DNA of 19,269 nucleotides from Ahniella sp. (GCA_016712105.1 JADJRU010000036.1:1-19269), one strand, 5' to 3'. Shown: positions 8,090 to 15,060, counted from the first letter of the stretch. Program-made: numbers and translations. The notes: a model not told the origin generated them from the letters alone.

Positions 8090-8653
8090 TCACACCGTCC
8101 GCCACATCAACCAGTCGTCGTAATGTGCCGAGCCGATCGAGAAGTGCACCGTGGCGCAAGCGCGAAAACCCTGGCGGCCGTAAAAACGGATCGCCCGCGG
8201 GGATTCCTTCCAGACACTCAGGAACACGCCGTCAGCACACCACTGCCGCGCCTGATCCAGCAGCGCAGCCATCAATGGCTCTGCGGCGCCCGAGCCGATT
8301 GAATCAGGGTGCAGGAAAAAACGGCGCAACTCGACCGCAAGCCGTGCACGCAGGGGCTCGGGCGCTTCGGCTTTGACGAGCCATGCATACCCGGCGTCGA
8401 TACGCTGCCCATCATCCAACTCGCGCGTGACGATCAGGAACCGCATGGTGTCGTCTGCCAATCCAGCGGCGACCAGTTCATCACCGTAAGCTTTCGCCAA
8501 ATGATCGGCCGTATCTTCCGCCGACGCCACGTGGCCATAGGCGGCGAGGTAACAGGTGCGCATGAATGCGGCGACCTGAGCGGCTTCGGCGGGTGCCGGT
8601 GTGCGTATCTGGAATGTGGACACAGTGTGGATTCTACGAGGGTCAATCAGCAT
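8090..8653 (-). CDS. GNAT-family N-acetyltransferase
   Basis: About 187-residue acetyltransferase using acetyl-CoA on an unknown amine. The GNAT fold begins at FQIRTPAPAEAAQVAAFMR. The central strand/acetyl-CoA loop is ELRRFFLHPDSIGSGAAEPL, a variant of the Q/R-x-x-G-x-G/A pyrophosphate loop. Motif B is FLSVWKESPRAIRFYGRQGF, and the end is HYDDWLMWRTV. The start is not settled: ATG at 8653 (MLIDPRRIHTVS), ATG at 8668, or GTG at 8623 (directly before the fold) are all possible and none has a good Shine-Dalgarno. An open frame reaches 8935 but overlaps the divergent DUF4166 gene, so I reject that extension. It lies 83 bp before the DUF3108 gene on the same strand and may share its transcript. 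Confidence 0.85.
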   Translation of the reverse strand: MLIDPRRIHTVSTFQIRTPAPAEAAQVAAFMRTCYLAAYGHVASAEDTADHLAKAYGDELVAAGLADDTMRFLIVTRELDDGQRIDAGYAWLVKAEAPEPLRARLAVELRRFFLHPDSIGSGAAEPLMAALLDQARQWCADGVFLSVWKESPRAIRFYGRQGFRACATVHFSIGSAHYDDWLMWRTV

Positions 8654-8690
8654 GGTACCGTGCAGCATTGCCTCCATCACGTCGACCGTC

Positions 8691-9233
8691 ATGGCATCCC
8701 GACTCTTTCCACTGCTGCTCGGACCCGGGTTCGAATCGCTGCCTGAAGCTTGCCGGGCGATGCACGGATTCGACAACCCGAGCAGCGCCAAAGGCCACGC
8801 GGACATCACCCGCGGCAGCAACTTCCTCGCTCGTTTTATGGGTGCCATGGCGCGGATGCCCCAAGCCGGCAAGAAGGTTCCGCTGGAAGTGCGGTTCGAA
8901 CCCGCGAGTCCGGGCATTGAAACCTGGGAGCGCAATTTTGATGGCAGCCGATTCCGCTCGCGACTGACGATCGATCAAGGCTTGCTGCGCGAGGTTTTGT
9001 TCCCCTTGCACCTGTGGTTTCGCCTGGTAGCGAGCGCGGACGGCGTGCACTGGGTGTTCCACCGCGCCAAGGTCTTAGGCCTGATCCCGCTTCCCGGCGC
9101 GTTGGCACCGCGGATCGAAGCACGCGAATGGTCCGTCGACGGTCGTTACCATTTCCTGGCGTCAGTCGGTATGCCGCTGATCGGCTTGATCGTTCGGTAC
9201 GAAGGCAGCCTGGACGCGCCAAAGGCGTTGTAG
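8691..9233 (+). CDS. DUF4166 domain protein
   Basis: 180-residue soluble protein that looks like a stand-alone DUF4166 domain. Visible features are the start ASRLFPLLLGPGFESLPEAC, a central W-rich strand PLEVRFEPASPGIETWERNF, FRSRLTIDQGLLREVLFPLHL, and the end LASVGMPLIGLIVRYEGSL. DUF4166 is often found attached to saccharopine-dehydrogenase-like or epimerase domains; here it is alone. No catalytic residues can be named. The ATG at 8691 has no clear Shine-Dalgarno; upstream in-frame starts at 8652 and 8601 would run into the divergent acetyltransferase. It is monocistronic by layout and followed by a long hairpin. The molecular role is unknown. Confidence 0.78.
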   Translation: MASRLFPLLLGPGFESLPEACRAMHGFDNPSSAKGHADITRGSNFLARFMGAMARMPQAGKKVPLEVRFEPASPGIETWERNFDGSRFRSRLTIDQGLLREVLFPLHLWFRLVASADGVHWVFHRAKVLGLIPLPGALAPRIEAREWSVDGRYHFLASVGMPLIGLIVRYEGSLDAPKAL

Positions 9234-9251
9234 GAGAAGTGTTTGCCTAGA

Positions 9252-9303
9252 CCCCTCGCAACACTCCCCGACCATCGCTTGCGCGGGGAGACGAGCGAAG
9301 GGG
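9252..9303 (+). terminator. Long imperfect hairpin after the DUF4166 gene
   Basis: The inner stem is CTCCCCG (9264-9270) with CGGGGAG (9284-9290). An outer stem pairs CCCCTCGC (9252-9259) with GCGAAGGGG (9295-9303), with one bulged A. It starts 18 bp after the stop. No T-run follows, so it is terminator-like or a dispersed intergenic palindrome of the kind common in Xanthomonadales. Confidence 0.5.
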
Positions 9304-9315
9304 CCGGAAAAACGC

Positions 9316-9482
9316 GCTGAACTTGTGCCAGCGTCATTCCGCGAAAGCGGGCCGGCGGGTGTCTCACGACCCAAACCCGCTCGCATCGAGTGGTGCCGCT
9401 TGCGCGATGACACAGGCGCGGCTGAACGCTTGCCACAGTCGTCATTCCCCCCAAAGCGGAAACCATGCCCCGACCCAAACCG
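9316..9482. repeat. Two diverged copies of an intergenic repeat
   Basis: Copy one (about 9316-9378) and copy two (about 9421-9482) share, in the same order and spacing, GCTGAAC, TTG-TGCCA-like sequence, GTCATTCC, AAAGCGG and CGACCCAAACC. The offset is about 105 bp. Copy one holds a CCGC-GAAA-GCGG mini-hairpin at 9339-9350. The core resembles the widespread proteobacterial GTCATTCCCGCGAAAGCGGG palindrome. No gene is seen between 9234 and 9575; this repeat, the hairpin and the promoter/operator account for most of it. Confidence 0.6.
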
Positions 9483-9519
9483 CCGGACCGCGGGGGCGGG
9501 CGGAGAATCCTGCTGGCGC

Positions 9520-9548
9520 TTGACGGCAATCGATTACACGTGTAATTT
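9520..9548 (+). promoter_or_regulatory. Sigma-70-type promoter of the BlaI-like/M56 operon
   Basis: TTGACG (9520-9525) and TAATTT (9543-9548) are separated by exactly 17 bp. The predicted start of transcription is near 9555, giving a leader of about 20 bases before the ATG at 9576. There is no Shine-Dalgarno in that leader. The -10 is embedded in the operator palindrome, so repressor binding would block polymerase. Confidence 0.7.
9533..9546. promoter_or_regulatory. BlaI/MecI-type operator 1 (perfect palindrome)
   Basis: ATTACACGTGTAAT is a perfect 14-bp dyad containing the TACA-N2-TGTA core of BlaI/MecI/CopY-family operators. It covers the spacer end and -10 of the promoter and lies just upstream of the gene for a repressor of that family, so autorepression is the natural reading. 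Confidence 0.8.
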
Positions 9549-9556
9549 GTCGATCA

Positions 9557-9570
9557 ACTACACACGTAAT
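9557..9570. promoter_or_regulatory. BlaI/MecI-type operator 2 (imperfect)
   Basis: ACTACACACGTAAT keeps the outer TACA and GTA half-sites of operator 1 with mismatches in the centre. Its centre is 24 bp from that of operator 1, and it covers the predicted transcript start. Paired operators at this kind of spacing are usual for the family. Confidence 0.55.
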
Positions 9571-9575
9571 CGATC

Positions 9576-9941
9576 ATGAGCATCAGCGAAGCCGAAGCCA
9601 AAGTGATGGAAGCCCTCTGGGCCCAGGCACCACAAAGCGCCGAAGACTTGTTCGCCCGAATTTCCGGCGAACAGGACTGGCAGCTCAGCACACTGAAAAC
9701 ACTGCTCGGCCGATTGCTGGCCAAGGGCGCCATCAGCGCCGACAAGGACGGACGTCGTTATCTGTACCGACCAGTGCTCGAGCGCAGCCAGTATCTGGCG
9801 GAACAGAGCCAATCCCTGGTCGACCGTCTGTTCTCGGGACGGCTGGCGCCATTGGTTGCACATTTCAGCGCACAACGCAGCCTGAAACCTGATGACGTGG
9901 CCGAACTCAAGGCATTGATCAAGCAACTGGAGCAGCCATGA
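9576..9941 (+). CDS. BlaI/MecI/CopY-family transcriptional repressor
   Basis: 121-residue repressor, typical family length. The N-terminal winged helix is SEAEAKVMEALWAQAPQSAE, a recognition region QDWQLSTLKTLLGRLLAKGA, and a wing DKDGRRYLYRPV. The C-terminal helices (SQSLVDRLFSGRLAPLVAHF, and the Asp/Leu/Lys-rich end) should form the dimer and carry the cleavage site used for induction. By family knowledge it binds TACA-N2-TGTA operators and is inactivated through its partner membrane metallopeptidase. Both operators lie directly upstream, and the stop overlaps the M56 start (ATGA). The start was chosen because the family begins with ISEAE; no Shine-Dalgarno precedes it. Confidence 0.92.
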   Translation: MSISEAEAKVMEALWAQAPQSAEDLFARISGEQDWQLSTLKTLLGRLLAKGAISADKDGRRYLYRPVLERSQYLAEQSQSLVDRLFSGRLAPLVAHFSAQRSLKPDDVAELKALIKQLEQP

Positions 9942-11191
9942 ATTTCGCCGCCTTGATGGAACTGACTTTGACGCTTGGCCTGGTCAGCGCCCTGCCCGCC
10001 CTGGTGTTGTTGCTCGTCGGCGGGATTGTGCGCAAACACCTCGGCGCACGGGCTGCTTACTGGTCCTGGTCGCTGGTGCCGATCACCGTACTCGCCGCGC
10101 TGATCGGTCGGTTCTTGCCACAAGCTGCCGACAGCGCACTGGCCGTGCTGCCGGCAATCGGCATCGGCCAGGCCATTGGCCAAACCACACAAGCAGTGAG
10201 CCAGAACGGCTGGACCATTCTTTTGCTGCAATCCGCCTGGCTCACTGGCGTCACGTTGATGACCATTTGGTTGATGGTGCTGCAACGTCACTTTGCGCGC
10301 CAACTGAAAGACGCAACGCCGATGGCCGGCAACGTCTATCGCGGTCACAACCGCGAGGCAGGCCCGGCGCTGATCGGTGTTTTGACCCCGCGGATACTGC
10401 TGCCGGTCGACTTCGAGTCCCGCTACAGCCCGGACCAGCAGCAGCTGATCCTGCTGCATGAGCAGATCCACCAACGCCGCGGCGACGCGTTCGTCAACCT
10501 TCTGGTGGCTGCCTGGCAGGTGCTCAACTGGTTCAACCCGATCGTTCACCTGGCTGCGCAGCGCCTGCGCCGCGACCAGGAACTCGCCTGCGACGCCGAA
10601 GTGCTCGCTCAGCGCCCCGATTCGGCCAAGGCTTATGCCGAAGCCATGCTCTCAACGCAACTGGCCGTCCTTGGACTGCCGGTCGGTTGCCACTGGCAGT
10701 CCAGCCATCCCCTGAAGGAAAGACTGATCATGCTGAAATCCCCCAAGAACACTCTCTGGACCCGCGTTGTGGGTGTGTCCCTGCTCGCTATCAGCGGCCT
10801 CACACTCGCCGGTGCAGCGATTGCCACCCAGGCCGGACCTGCCACCGAGTTCGACGTCGCGCCAAGTTATGCGACCTTGTCACGCCCTGTTTATCCAAAG
10901 TCGGCGATCGACGCCAAGATCTCCGGTGTCGTCATGATCCGGGTCGGCGTGGATACCGACGGCAAACCCGCCACGATCAACATCGAGAGCGCGCCGGATG
11001 AGTCGCTTGGCAAAGCGGCTGCGGACTCTGTCGCATCCTGGACATTCAACCCGGCGCAGAAGGGCGGCAAGCCAATTGCCACGCAGATTCTGGTGCCGGT
11101 GACGTTCTCGCTGGATGAGCAAGCCGCAGGTGAAGCACCCGCTGCAAGCGGCGACACCCAGCTGGATGCCATCCAGGTCAAGGCTGACTGA
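9938..11191 (+). CDS. BlaR1-like M56 membrane metallopeptidase with C-terminal TonB domain
   Basis: 417-residue signal-transducing zinc protease. The N-terminal part has helices at about residues 8-30, 40-62 and 95-115. The M56 catalytic site is LHEQIHQRRGDAF (H174, E175, H178), with downstream ELACDAEVL (E215) as the third ligand. A further helix, TRVVGVSLLAISGLTLAGAA, crosses the membrane near residue 280. In BlaR1/MecR1 a penicillin-binding sensor follows; here residues about 316-391 are instead a TonB C-terminal domain (RPVYPKSAIDAKISGVVMIR, ASWTFNPAQKGGKPI, QILVPVTF), placed in the periplasm. The last residues are LDAIQVKAD. It presumably senses an envelope signal and triggers inactivation of the repressor encoded upstream with an ATGA overlap; the signal is unknown and beta-lactam sensing is not supported. 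M56-TonB proteins occur in Xanthomonadales. Confidence 0.9.
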   Translation: MNFAALMELTLTLGLVSALPALVLLLVGGIVRKHLGARAAYWSWSLVPITVLAALIGRFLPQAADSALAVLPAIGIGQAIGQTTQAVSQNGWTILLLQSAWLTGVTLMTIWLMVLQRHFARQLKDATPMAGNVYRGHNREAGPALIGVLTPRILLPVDFESRYSPDQQQLILLHEQIHQRRGDAFVNLLVAAWQVLNWFNPIVHLAAQRLRRDQELACDAEVLAQRPDSAKAYAEAMLSTQLAVLGLPVGCHWQSSHPLKERLIMLKSPKNTLWTRVVGVSLLAISGLTLAGAAIATQAGPATEFDVAPSYATLSRPVYPKSAIDAKISGVVMIRVGVDTDGKPATINIESAPDESLGKAAADSVASWTFNPAQKGGKPIATQILVPVTFSLDEQAAGEAPAASGDTQLDAIQVKAD

Positions 11192-11198
11192 CCAAGGC

Positions 11199-11226
11199 CC
11201 GGTGCGCGCCTGAAGGCGCGCACCGG
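11199..11226 (+). terminator. Strong hairpin after the BlaI-like/M56 operon
   Basis: A perfect 12-bp GC-rich stem (CCGGTGCGCGCC at 11199-11210, GGCGCGCACCGG at 11215-11226) closes on a TGAA loop, 7 bp after the M56 stop. There is no T-run, so it is a likely transcript end or stabiliser rather than a classic intrinsic terminator. Confidence 0.65.
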
Positions 11227-11277
11227 CGCGTCGGATTCCCGGATACCATCGCGCTACGTCTTCGCAGGCCGCGCACC

Positions 11278-12105
11278 ATGAACCCATCTGCTCCCGAACC
11301 GATCGAAATCGATCAGGCCGTATCAGACCAGCCGGATGCGAGTGAAACAAAGGAAACCGACACCCCGCTCGTCTTGCCGTGCCGGACGATTCACTGGACC
11401 GCACCGTTCCGCTGGCTGGCTTTGGGTTTCCAGGACTACCGCCAAACGCCGGGACTGAGCCTGCTGTTCGGCATCGTCATCGTGTTGGTCAGTGCAGTGG
11501 TTTCGGCACTAGCCTGGCAACTCGGGCGTTTCGCCCTTCTGGCCGCCCTGTTGTCCGGCTTTGTGTTCATCGCCCCCTTGATCGGCGTCGGGCTCTACTC
11601 AGTCAGCCGCGCCCGGCTCGCTGGCCGCAGACCACACCTCGCCGAATCGTTCTCGCTGGCACGACGTGTTGTCGGACACGCCGGTGTTTTTGCGCTGCTG
11701 CAACTGGTCATCATCATGATCTGGTCGCGGTCCGGCATGATGGTCACCGCGTTTGTCCCGGTCGCAGACGGCGACACCGCGGCTTTGCTTGAGTATCTCG
11801 CGATCGGTTCGGCCATCGGCTCGTTGTTTGCGGCACTGACGTTCGCGATGAGCGCATTCTCGCTGCCGTTGATCGCCGATCGCGACATCGACATGATCAC
11901 CGCCTGTCTCAGCAGCATCAATGCGGTGCTGCGCAACAAACCGGCCGCGTTGGTCTGGGCCGGGTTGATTGCTGTGCTGACTGCGGTCGGGTTTGCCACC
12001 GCGTTGCTCGGACTCGGACTGATCATGCCGTGGCTCGCTTACGCCACGTTTCATGGTTATCGGGCCGTGTTCGACACGACGGAGCCGTCATCCCCGACAG
12101 TTTGA
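11278..12105 (+). CDS. DUF2189 integral membrane protein
   Basis: 275-residue inner-membrane protein. An acidic cytoplasmic N-terminus (residues 1-45) is followed by the DUF2189 core: WLALGFQDYRQTPGLSLLFG, a helix pair IVIVLVSAVVSALAWQLGRF and LLAALLSGFVFIAPLIGVGL, then the amphipathic SRARLAGRRPHLAESFSLAR, and three more helices ending in LGLGLIMPWLAYATFHGYRAV. About six membrane segments in total. The family has no established function. The start ATG at 11278 directly follows GCGCACC with no good Shine-Dalgarno. It stands alone, separated from the M56 gene by a hairpin and converging on the small gene at 12115 with a 9-bp gap. Confidence 0.82.
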   Translation: MNPSAPEPIEIDQAVSDQPDASETKETDTPLVLPCRTIHWTAPFRWLALGFQDYRQTPGLSLLFGIVIVLVSAVVSALAWQLGRFALLAALLSGFVFIAPLIGVGLYSVSRARLAGRRPHLAESFSLARRVVGHAGVFALLQLVIIMIWSRSGMMVTAFVPVADGDTAALLEYLAIGSAIGSLFAALTFAMSAFSLPLIADRDIDMITACLSSINAVLRNKPAALVWAGLIAVLTAVGFATALLGLGLIMPWLAYATFHGYRAVFDTTEPSSPTV

Positions 12106-12114
12106 GTATGCCGA

Positions 12115-12378
12115 TCAGGGTGCGGCAATCGCATCGATGCTGCTGCGTCGAATGACGATCCGGCCATGTTCGCGATTGGCCGCGACGATGTACTCGGCGT
12201 GCAACTCCAGAACGTACGCCCCGATGATCTGGCCATCGACGTGGAACGACACACCGGACTTCGTTTCCTTGCTCTTCTGGAGCGTGACCTCCGAGGCTTG
12301 GTCAAACGAATCGGCGTGACCCGACATGCTGGCGAGACAGAGGGCAAGTGCGAGGGTCAGCGGGGCAACTTGGTTCAC
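12115..12378 (-). CDS. Small exported protein, 87 residues, GTG start
   Basis: I do not recognise this family. The GTG at 12378 is supported by AGGAG at 12386-12390, seven bases upstream. It gives a Sec signal peptide (NQVAPLTLALALCLASMSGHA, cut before DSFD); the longer open frame to 12513 has no such support. The mature part, about 64 residues, has a strand-rich pattern: VSFHVDGQIIGAYVLELHAE, then YIVAANREHGRIVIRRSSID and IAAP. The pattern of short strands ending in an Arg-Arg-x-x-Ile turn loosely recalls small beta-barrel (Sm-like/SH3-like) folds; that is only an impression. It is divergent from the haloperoxidase gene, sharing a 181-bp intergenic region, and converges on DUF2189. Confidence 0.65.
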   Translation of the reverse strand: MNQVAPLTLALALCLASMSGHADSFDQASEVTLQKSKETKSGVSFHVDGQIIGAYVLELHAEYIVAANREHGRIVIRRSSIDAIAAP

Positions 12379-12493
12379 GATGGATCTCCTGATTGGTTGG
12401 ATGGGCTTGCCATGGAGGAAACGGGAATTTCCGGAGATCCGGACAAACCTGCAAACCTCACGATGTCGACCAAACGCACAATTCGTTGCCGAT

Positions 12494-12514
12494 CTTGGCA
12501 AGTAGATTGCCAAG
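12494..12514. promoter_or_regulatory. Inverted repeat in the haloperoxidase upstream region
   Basis: CTTGGCAA (12494-12501) and TTGCCAAG (12507-12514) are perfect 8-bp arms around a 5-base spacer. The left arm contains TTGGCA, which could act as a -35 for a weak TACGTT -10 at 12518-12523 (17-bp spacing). This makes it a candidate operator for the haloperoxidase, the divergent small gene, or both. The regulator is unknown. The rest of 12379-12559 shows nothing else I can name. Confidence 0.5.
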
Positions 12515-12559
12515 TGTTACGTTTGTGACGATATCGTGATGAAACCCAAAGGAGACTCC

Positions 12560-14224
12560 ATGAAGCCAGCGCAGCAGATCGACACCGAAATGGTTGCAAC
12601 ACCCGCCGAGGCCGCCGCGCCGGCGCGCCGCAACTTCCTCCGCCAGAGCATCGCGTCGACTTTGGGTGTCGTGGGCGCCGGAGTTGTCAGTGGCTTTGGA
12701 TTGGTCGCGAACCGTGCCGAAGCGATGGGCATTCCTAACGTCCCGGGTTTTATCCGTCGCTCACAGGAAGCGTTCGAGCACCGCCTTCAGCGCGCTCAGG
12801 TCAATCTGATCGGTTATCCGAATGCGCAGCCAACCAACGGCGATGACGCGCTGGCCGGCTTTTACGGCAGCTATTCGAAGGGATTGCCGCACAACGCGCT
12901 GGGTGAAGTCGATCCCAATGCGTACTTCCTGTTCGTGAAGGCCATCGAGAGCGGCAAGAACGAAGATTACGCAATGGTACCCATGGGTGGGACAGCCAAG
13001 CAGATCAGCCCGCAGGCATCCACGGCGTTCCAGATGGAAGGCAGGCACTCCGGTCACCTTCGTATGCCGGTCGCCCCGCCATTCAACAGCGAATTGCGCG
13101 GCGCCGAAATGGCCGAGGTCTATTGGATGTCGCTGCTTCGTGATCTGCCGTTTTCGCAATACGACAGCGATGCCGTGGTCGCCCAAGCCGTTACCGACCT
13201 GAAACGGTTCAACCTGTTCAGTAATGTCAGCGCCCAGACCCTGTTCCGCGGCATCACCGCTGGCGAAAAGATCGGTCCATACCTGTCTCAGCTGTTGTGG
13301 AAAACCATTCCCTACGGCATGACCACGATTCCGCAGAAATATTCCGCGGGGTTGCCAAACCGTGAGTTCATGACCAGCCCGACGGAAGTGGTGAATATCC
13401 AACGCGGCATCGCACCGAGCGCCAGCCTGACGCTCGACACCACCCCGCACTACATGCGCAACGGTCGCGATCTGGCGGAATACGTACACAAGGATTTCAG
13501 CTATCAGGCCTTCATGAATGCGGCACTGATCCTGCTGGGTTACGGCGGCGCGGCGCTCGACGACAATAATCCGACGAAGGCTTACGCGAACCGCGCCGGC
13601 TTCGTCACGTTTGGTGGTCCCGATATCCTGAGTGCCGTTGCCCAGATCGGCGTTCTCGGCCTGAAGGCCGCCTGGTTCCAGAAATGGCAGGCCCACCGCA
13701 CGCTGCGCCCTGAAGTGTTTGCACTGCGTGTGCACAATACGAAGACCGGCGCGAAGAGTTATCCCATTGAACCGAAGCTGCTCGGCTCGCCGGTGCTGGC
13801 TGAAGTGTTCGCGCGCCATGGCAGTTACTGCTTGCCGATGGCCTTTGCGGAAGGCAGCCCGACACATCCGTCCTACCCGGCCGGCCATGCGGCCATTGCC
13901 GGTGCATGTACCACGGTGCTCAAAGCGTTCTTCAAGGAAAGTTTCGTGATTCCGGATCCGGTTGTCGCGAGCGACGACGGCACCACACTGAATCCTTACA
14001 CGGGTGGCAGCCTGACCCTTGGCGGGGAACTCGACAAACTGGCGGCGAACATCGCGATCGGCCGCAACATTGCCGGCGTGCATTACTGGTCGGACGGCAT
14101 CGAAGGCATGTTGCTGGGCGAACAAGTGGGCATCGCGTTCCTGGCCGACATGCGCAGCACGTACACGGAAGGTTTCAACGGTTTCACGTTGACGAAGTTC
14201 GACGGCACCACGATCACGATCTGA
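12560..14224 (+). CDS. Tat-exported vanadium-dependent haloperoxidase (PAP2 superfamily, algal bromoperoxidase type)
   Basis: 554-residue enzyme expected to oxidise halide with hydrogen peroxide on a vanadate cofactor in the periplasm. Residues 22-55 are a twin-arginine signal (ARRNFLRQSIASTLG, cleavage near AEA). The vanadate site follows the red-algal bromoperoxidase pattern: KWQAHRTLRPE (K375 and R383, eight apart), THPSYPAGHAA (H436, G442, H443) and GRNIAGVHYWSDG (R502 and H508, six apart), the last two separated by a large loop as in that family. The histidine in THPSYP matches the bromoperoxidase rather than the fungal chloroperoxidase type. Odd point: alanine 441 replaces the conserved serine of PSYPSGH. 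Start chosen from GGAG at 12551-12554, five bases before ATG 12560; GTG 12536 and ATG 12539 are upstream alternatives in frame. Followed by an intrinsic terminator. Confidence 0.92.
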   Translation: MKPAQQIDTEMVATPAEAAAPARRNFLRQSIASTLGVVGAGVVSGFGLVANRAEAMGIPNVPGFIRRSQEAFEHRLQRAQVNLIGYPNAQPTNGDDALAGFYGSYSKGLPHNALGEVDPNAYFLFVKAIESGKNEDYAMVPMGGTAKQISPQASTAFQMEGRHSGHLRMPVAPPFNSELRGAEMAEVYWMSLLRDLPFSQYDSDAVVAQAVTDLKRFNLFSNVSAQTLFRGITAGEKIGPYLSQLLWKTIPYGMTTIPQKYSAGLPNREFMTSPTEVVNIQRGIAPSASLTLDTTPHYMRNGRDLAEYVHKDFSYQAFMNAALILLGYGGAALDDNNPTKAYANRAGFVTFGGPDILSAVAQIGVLGLKAAWFQKWQAHRTLRPEVFALRVHNTKTGAKSYPIEPKLLGSPVLAEVFARHGSYCLPMAFAEGSPTHPSYPAGHAAIAGACTTVLKAFFKESFVIPDPVVASDDGTTLNPYTGGSLTLGGELDKLAANIAIGRNIAGVHYWSDGIEGMLLGEQVGIAFLADMRSTYTEGFNGFTLTKFDGTTITI

Positions 14225-14240
14225 TCATCGTCGAATCCAG

Positions 14241-14268
14241 AAAGAAGCCCGCGCAAGCGGGCTTCTTT
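14241..14268. terminator. Bidirectional intrinsic terminator between haloperoxidase and ubiE
   Basis: AAAGAAGCCCGC (14241-14252) pairs perfectly over 12 bp with GCGGGCTTCTTT (14257-14268) around a GCAA tetraloop. The A-rich left and T-rich right ends let it serve both convergent transcripts. It starts 16 bp after the haloperoxidase stop and lies 33 bp beyond the ubiE stop. Confidence 0.88.
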
Positions 14269-14301
14269 GCATCGTCATCGCGGCCAGTGGAACAGCGTGT
14301 T

Positions 14302-15060
14302 TCAGTCGACGCGATAACCGCTGTGGATCGCGACGATGCCGGCAGTGAGGTTGCGGTAGTCGCAGCGTTCGAATCCGGCTTCAACCATCATGCCCTTCAG
14401 CGTTTCCTGATCGGGATGTTTGCGAATCGATTCGGCGAGATATTGGTAACTGTCCGGGTCATTGGCGATCAACGATCCAAGTCGCGGCAAGACCTTGAAC
14501 GAATGGAGGTCGTACAGAGGGCGCAGCACCGGGTCACGAACGGCCGAAAACTCCAGCACCAGTGCCCGTCCGCCGATTTTCAGGACCCGCCGCATATCGC
14601 GCAAGGCCGCTGCCTTGTCGGTCACGTTACGCAAGCCGAACGCGATGGTCACGGCATCAAAACTGCGATCCGGGAATGGCAACACTTCGGCGTTCAGGCG
14701 CACATACCGGAAGCGATCCAGAAAGCCGCGATCGAGCATTCGATCACGCCCGACCGCCAGCATCTCGGCGTTGATGTCGCCGATCACGATTTCACCGTCG
14801 GCACCCACTCGATCGGCAAGCAAGGCGGCGATATCACCGGTGCCACCGGCGAGATCGAGCACGCGGGCGCCCTTGCGGATGCCGCTGCTGGCAACGAAGT
14901 CACGTTTCCACAGGCGATGAATCCCGAACGACATCAGGTCGTTCATGACGTCGTATTTCGCCGCAACCGAACTGAACACCTTGCCGACCAGCTTTTGCTT
15001 GTCTTCCAGCGGTACTTCGCGGAATCCGAAATCGACGGTCTTGCGTTCCTGTTCACTCAT
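14302..15060 (-). CDS. ubiE: Ubiquinone/menaquinone biosynthesis C-methyltransferase UbiE
   Basis: 252-residue SAM-dependent class I methyltransferase that C-methylates the benzoquinol (and demethylmenaquinol) ring in respiratory quinone synthesis; normal family length. Signatures: DFGFREVPLEDKQKLVGKVF at the N-terminus, AAKYDVMNDLMSFGIHRLWK, SAM-binding LDLAGGTGDIA (residues 68-78), NAEVLPFPDRSFDAVTIAFG, LRNVTDKAAALRDMRRVLK, and the C-terminal ESIRKHPDQETLKGMM. Its ATG overlaps the stop of the DUF971 gene (ATGA), and AGGG lies eight bases upstream. It is the last gene of a three-gene run. A TIAFGLRNVTD block this well conserved leaves little doubt. Confidence 0.97.
   Translation of the reverse strand: MSEQERKTVDFGFREVPLEDKQKLVGKVFSSVAAKYDVMNDLMSFGIHRLWKRDFVASSGIRKGARVLDLAGGTGDIAALLADRVGADGEIVIGDINAEMLAVGRDRMLDRGFLDRFRYVRLNAEVLPFPDRSFDAVTIAFGLRNVTDKAAALRDMRRVLKIGGRALVLEFSAVRDPVLRPLYDLHSFKVLPRLGSLIANDPDSYQYLAESIRKHPDQETLKGMMVEAGFERCDYRNLTAGIVAIHSGYRVD

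Noticed and set aside
8654..8690. Fluoride riboswitch ahead of the run containing crcB
   Set aside because: I looked in the short gaps upstream of the acetyltransferase, DUF3108 and crcB genes and saw no pseudoknot-like conserved pattern or space for one.
8654..8935. N-terminal extension of the acetyltransferase up to 8935
   Set aside because: It would overlap the divergent DUF4166 gene by about 245 bp and has no domain; the GNAT fold starts near 8615.
9316..9482. CRISPR array
   Set aside because: Only two diverged copies with no regular spacers and no cas genes; it fits a decayed dispersed repeat.
9938..11191. Beta-lactam resistance regulator (BlaR1 proper)
   Set aside because: The penicillin-binding sensor domain with its STxK and KTG motifs is absent and no beta-lactamase is near.
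12761..14125. 454-codon antisense frame opposite the haloperoxidase
   Set aside because: The sense strand encodes a clear haloperoxidase with all motifs. The antisense frame is a GC-rich shadow without domain features.
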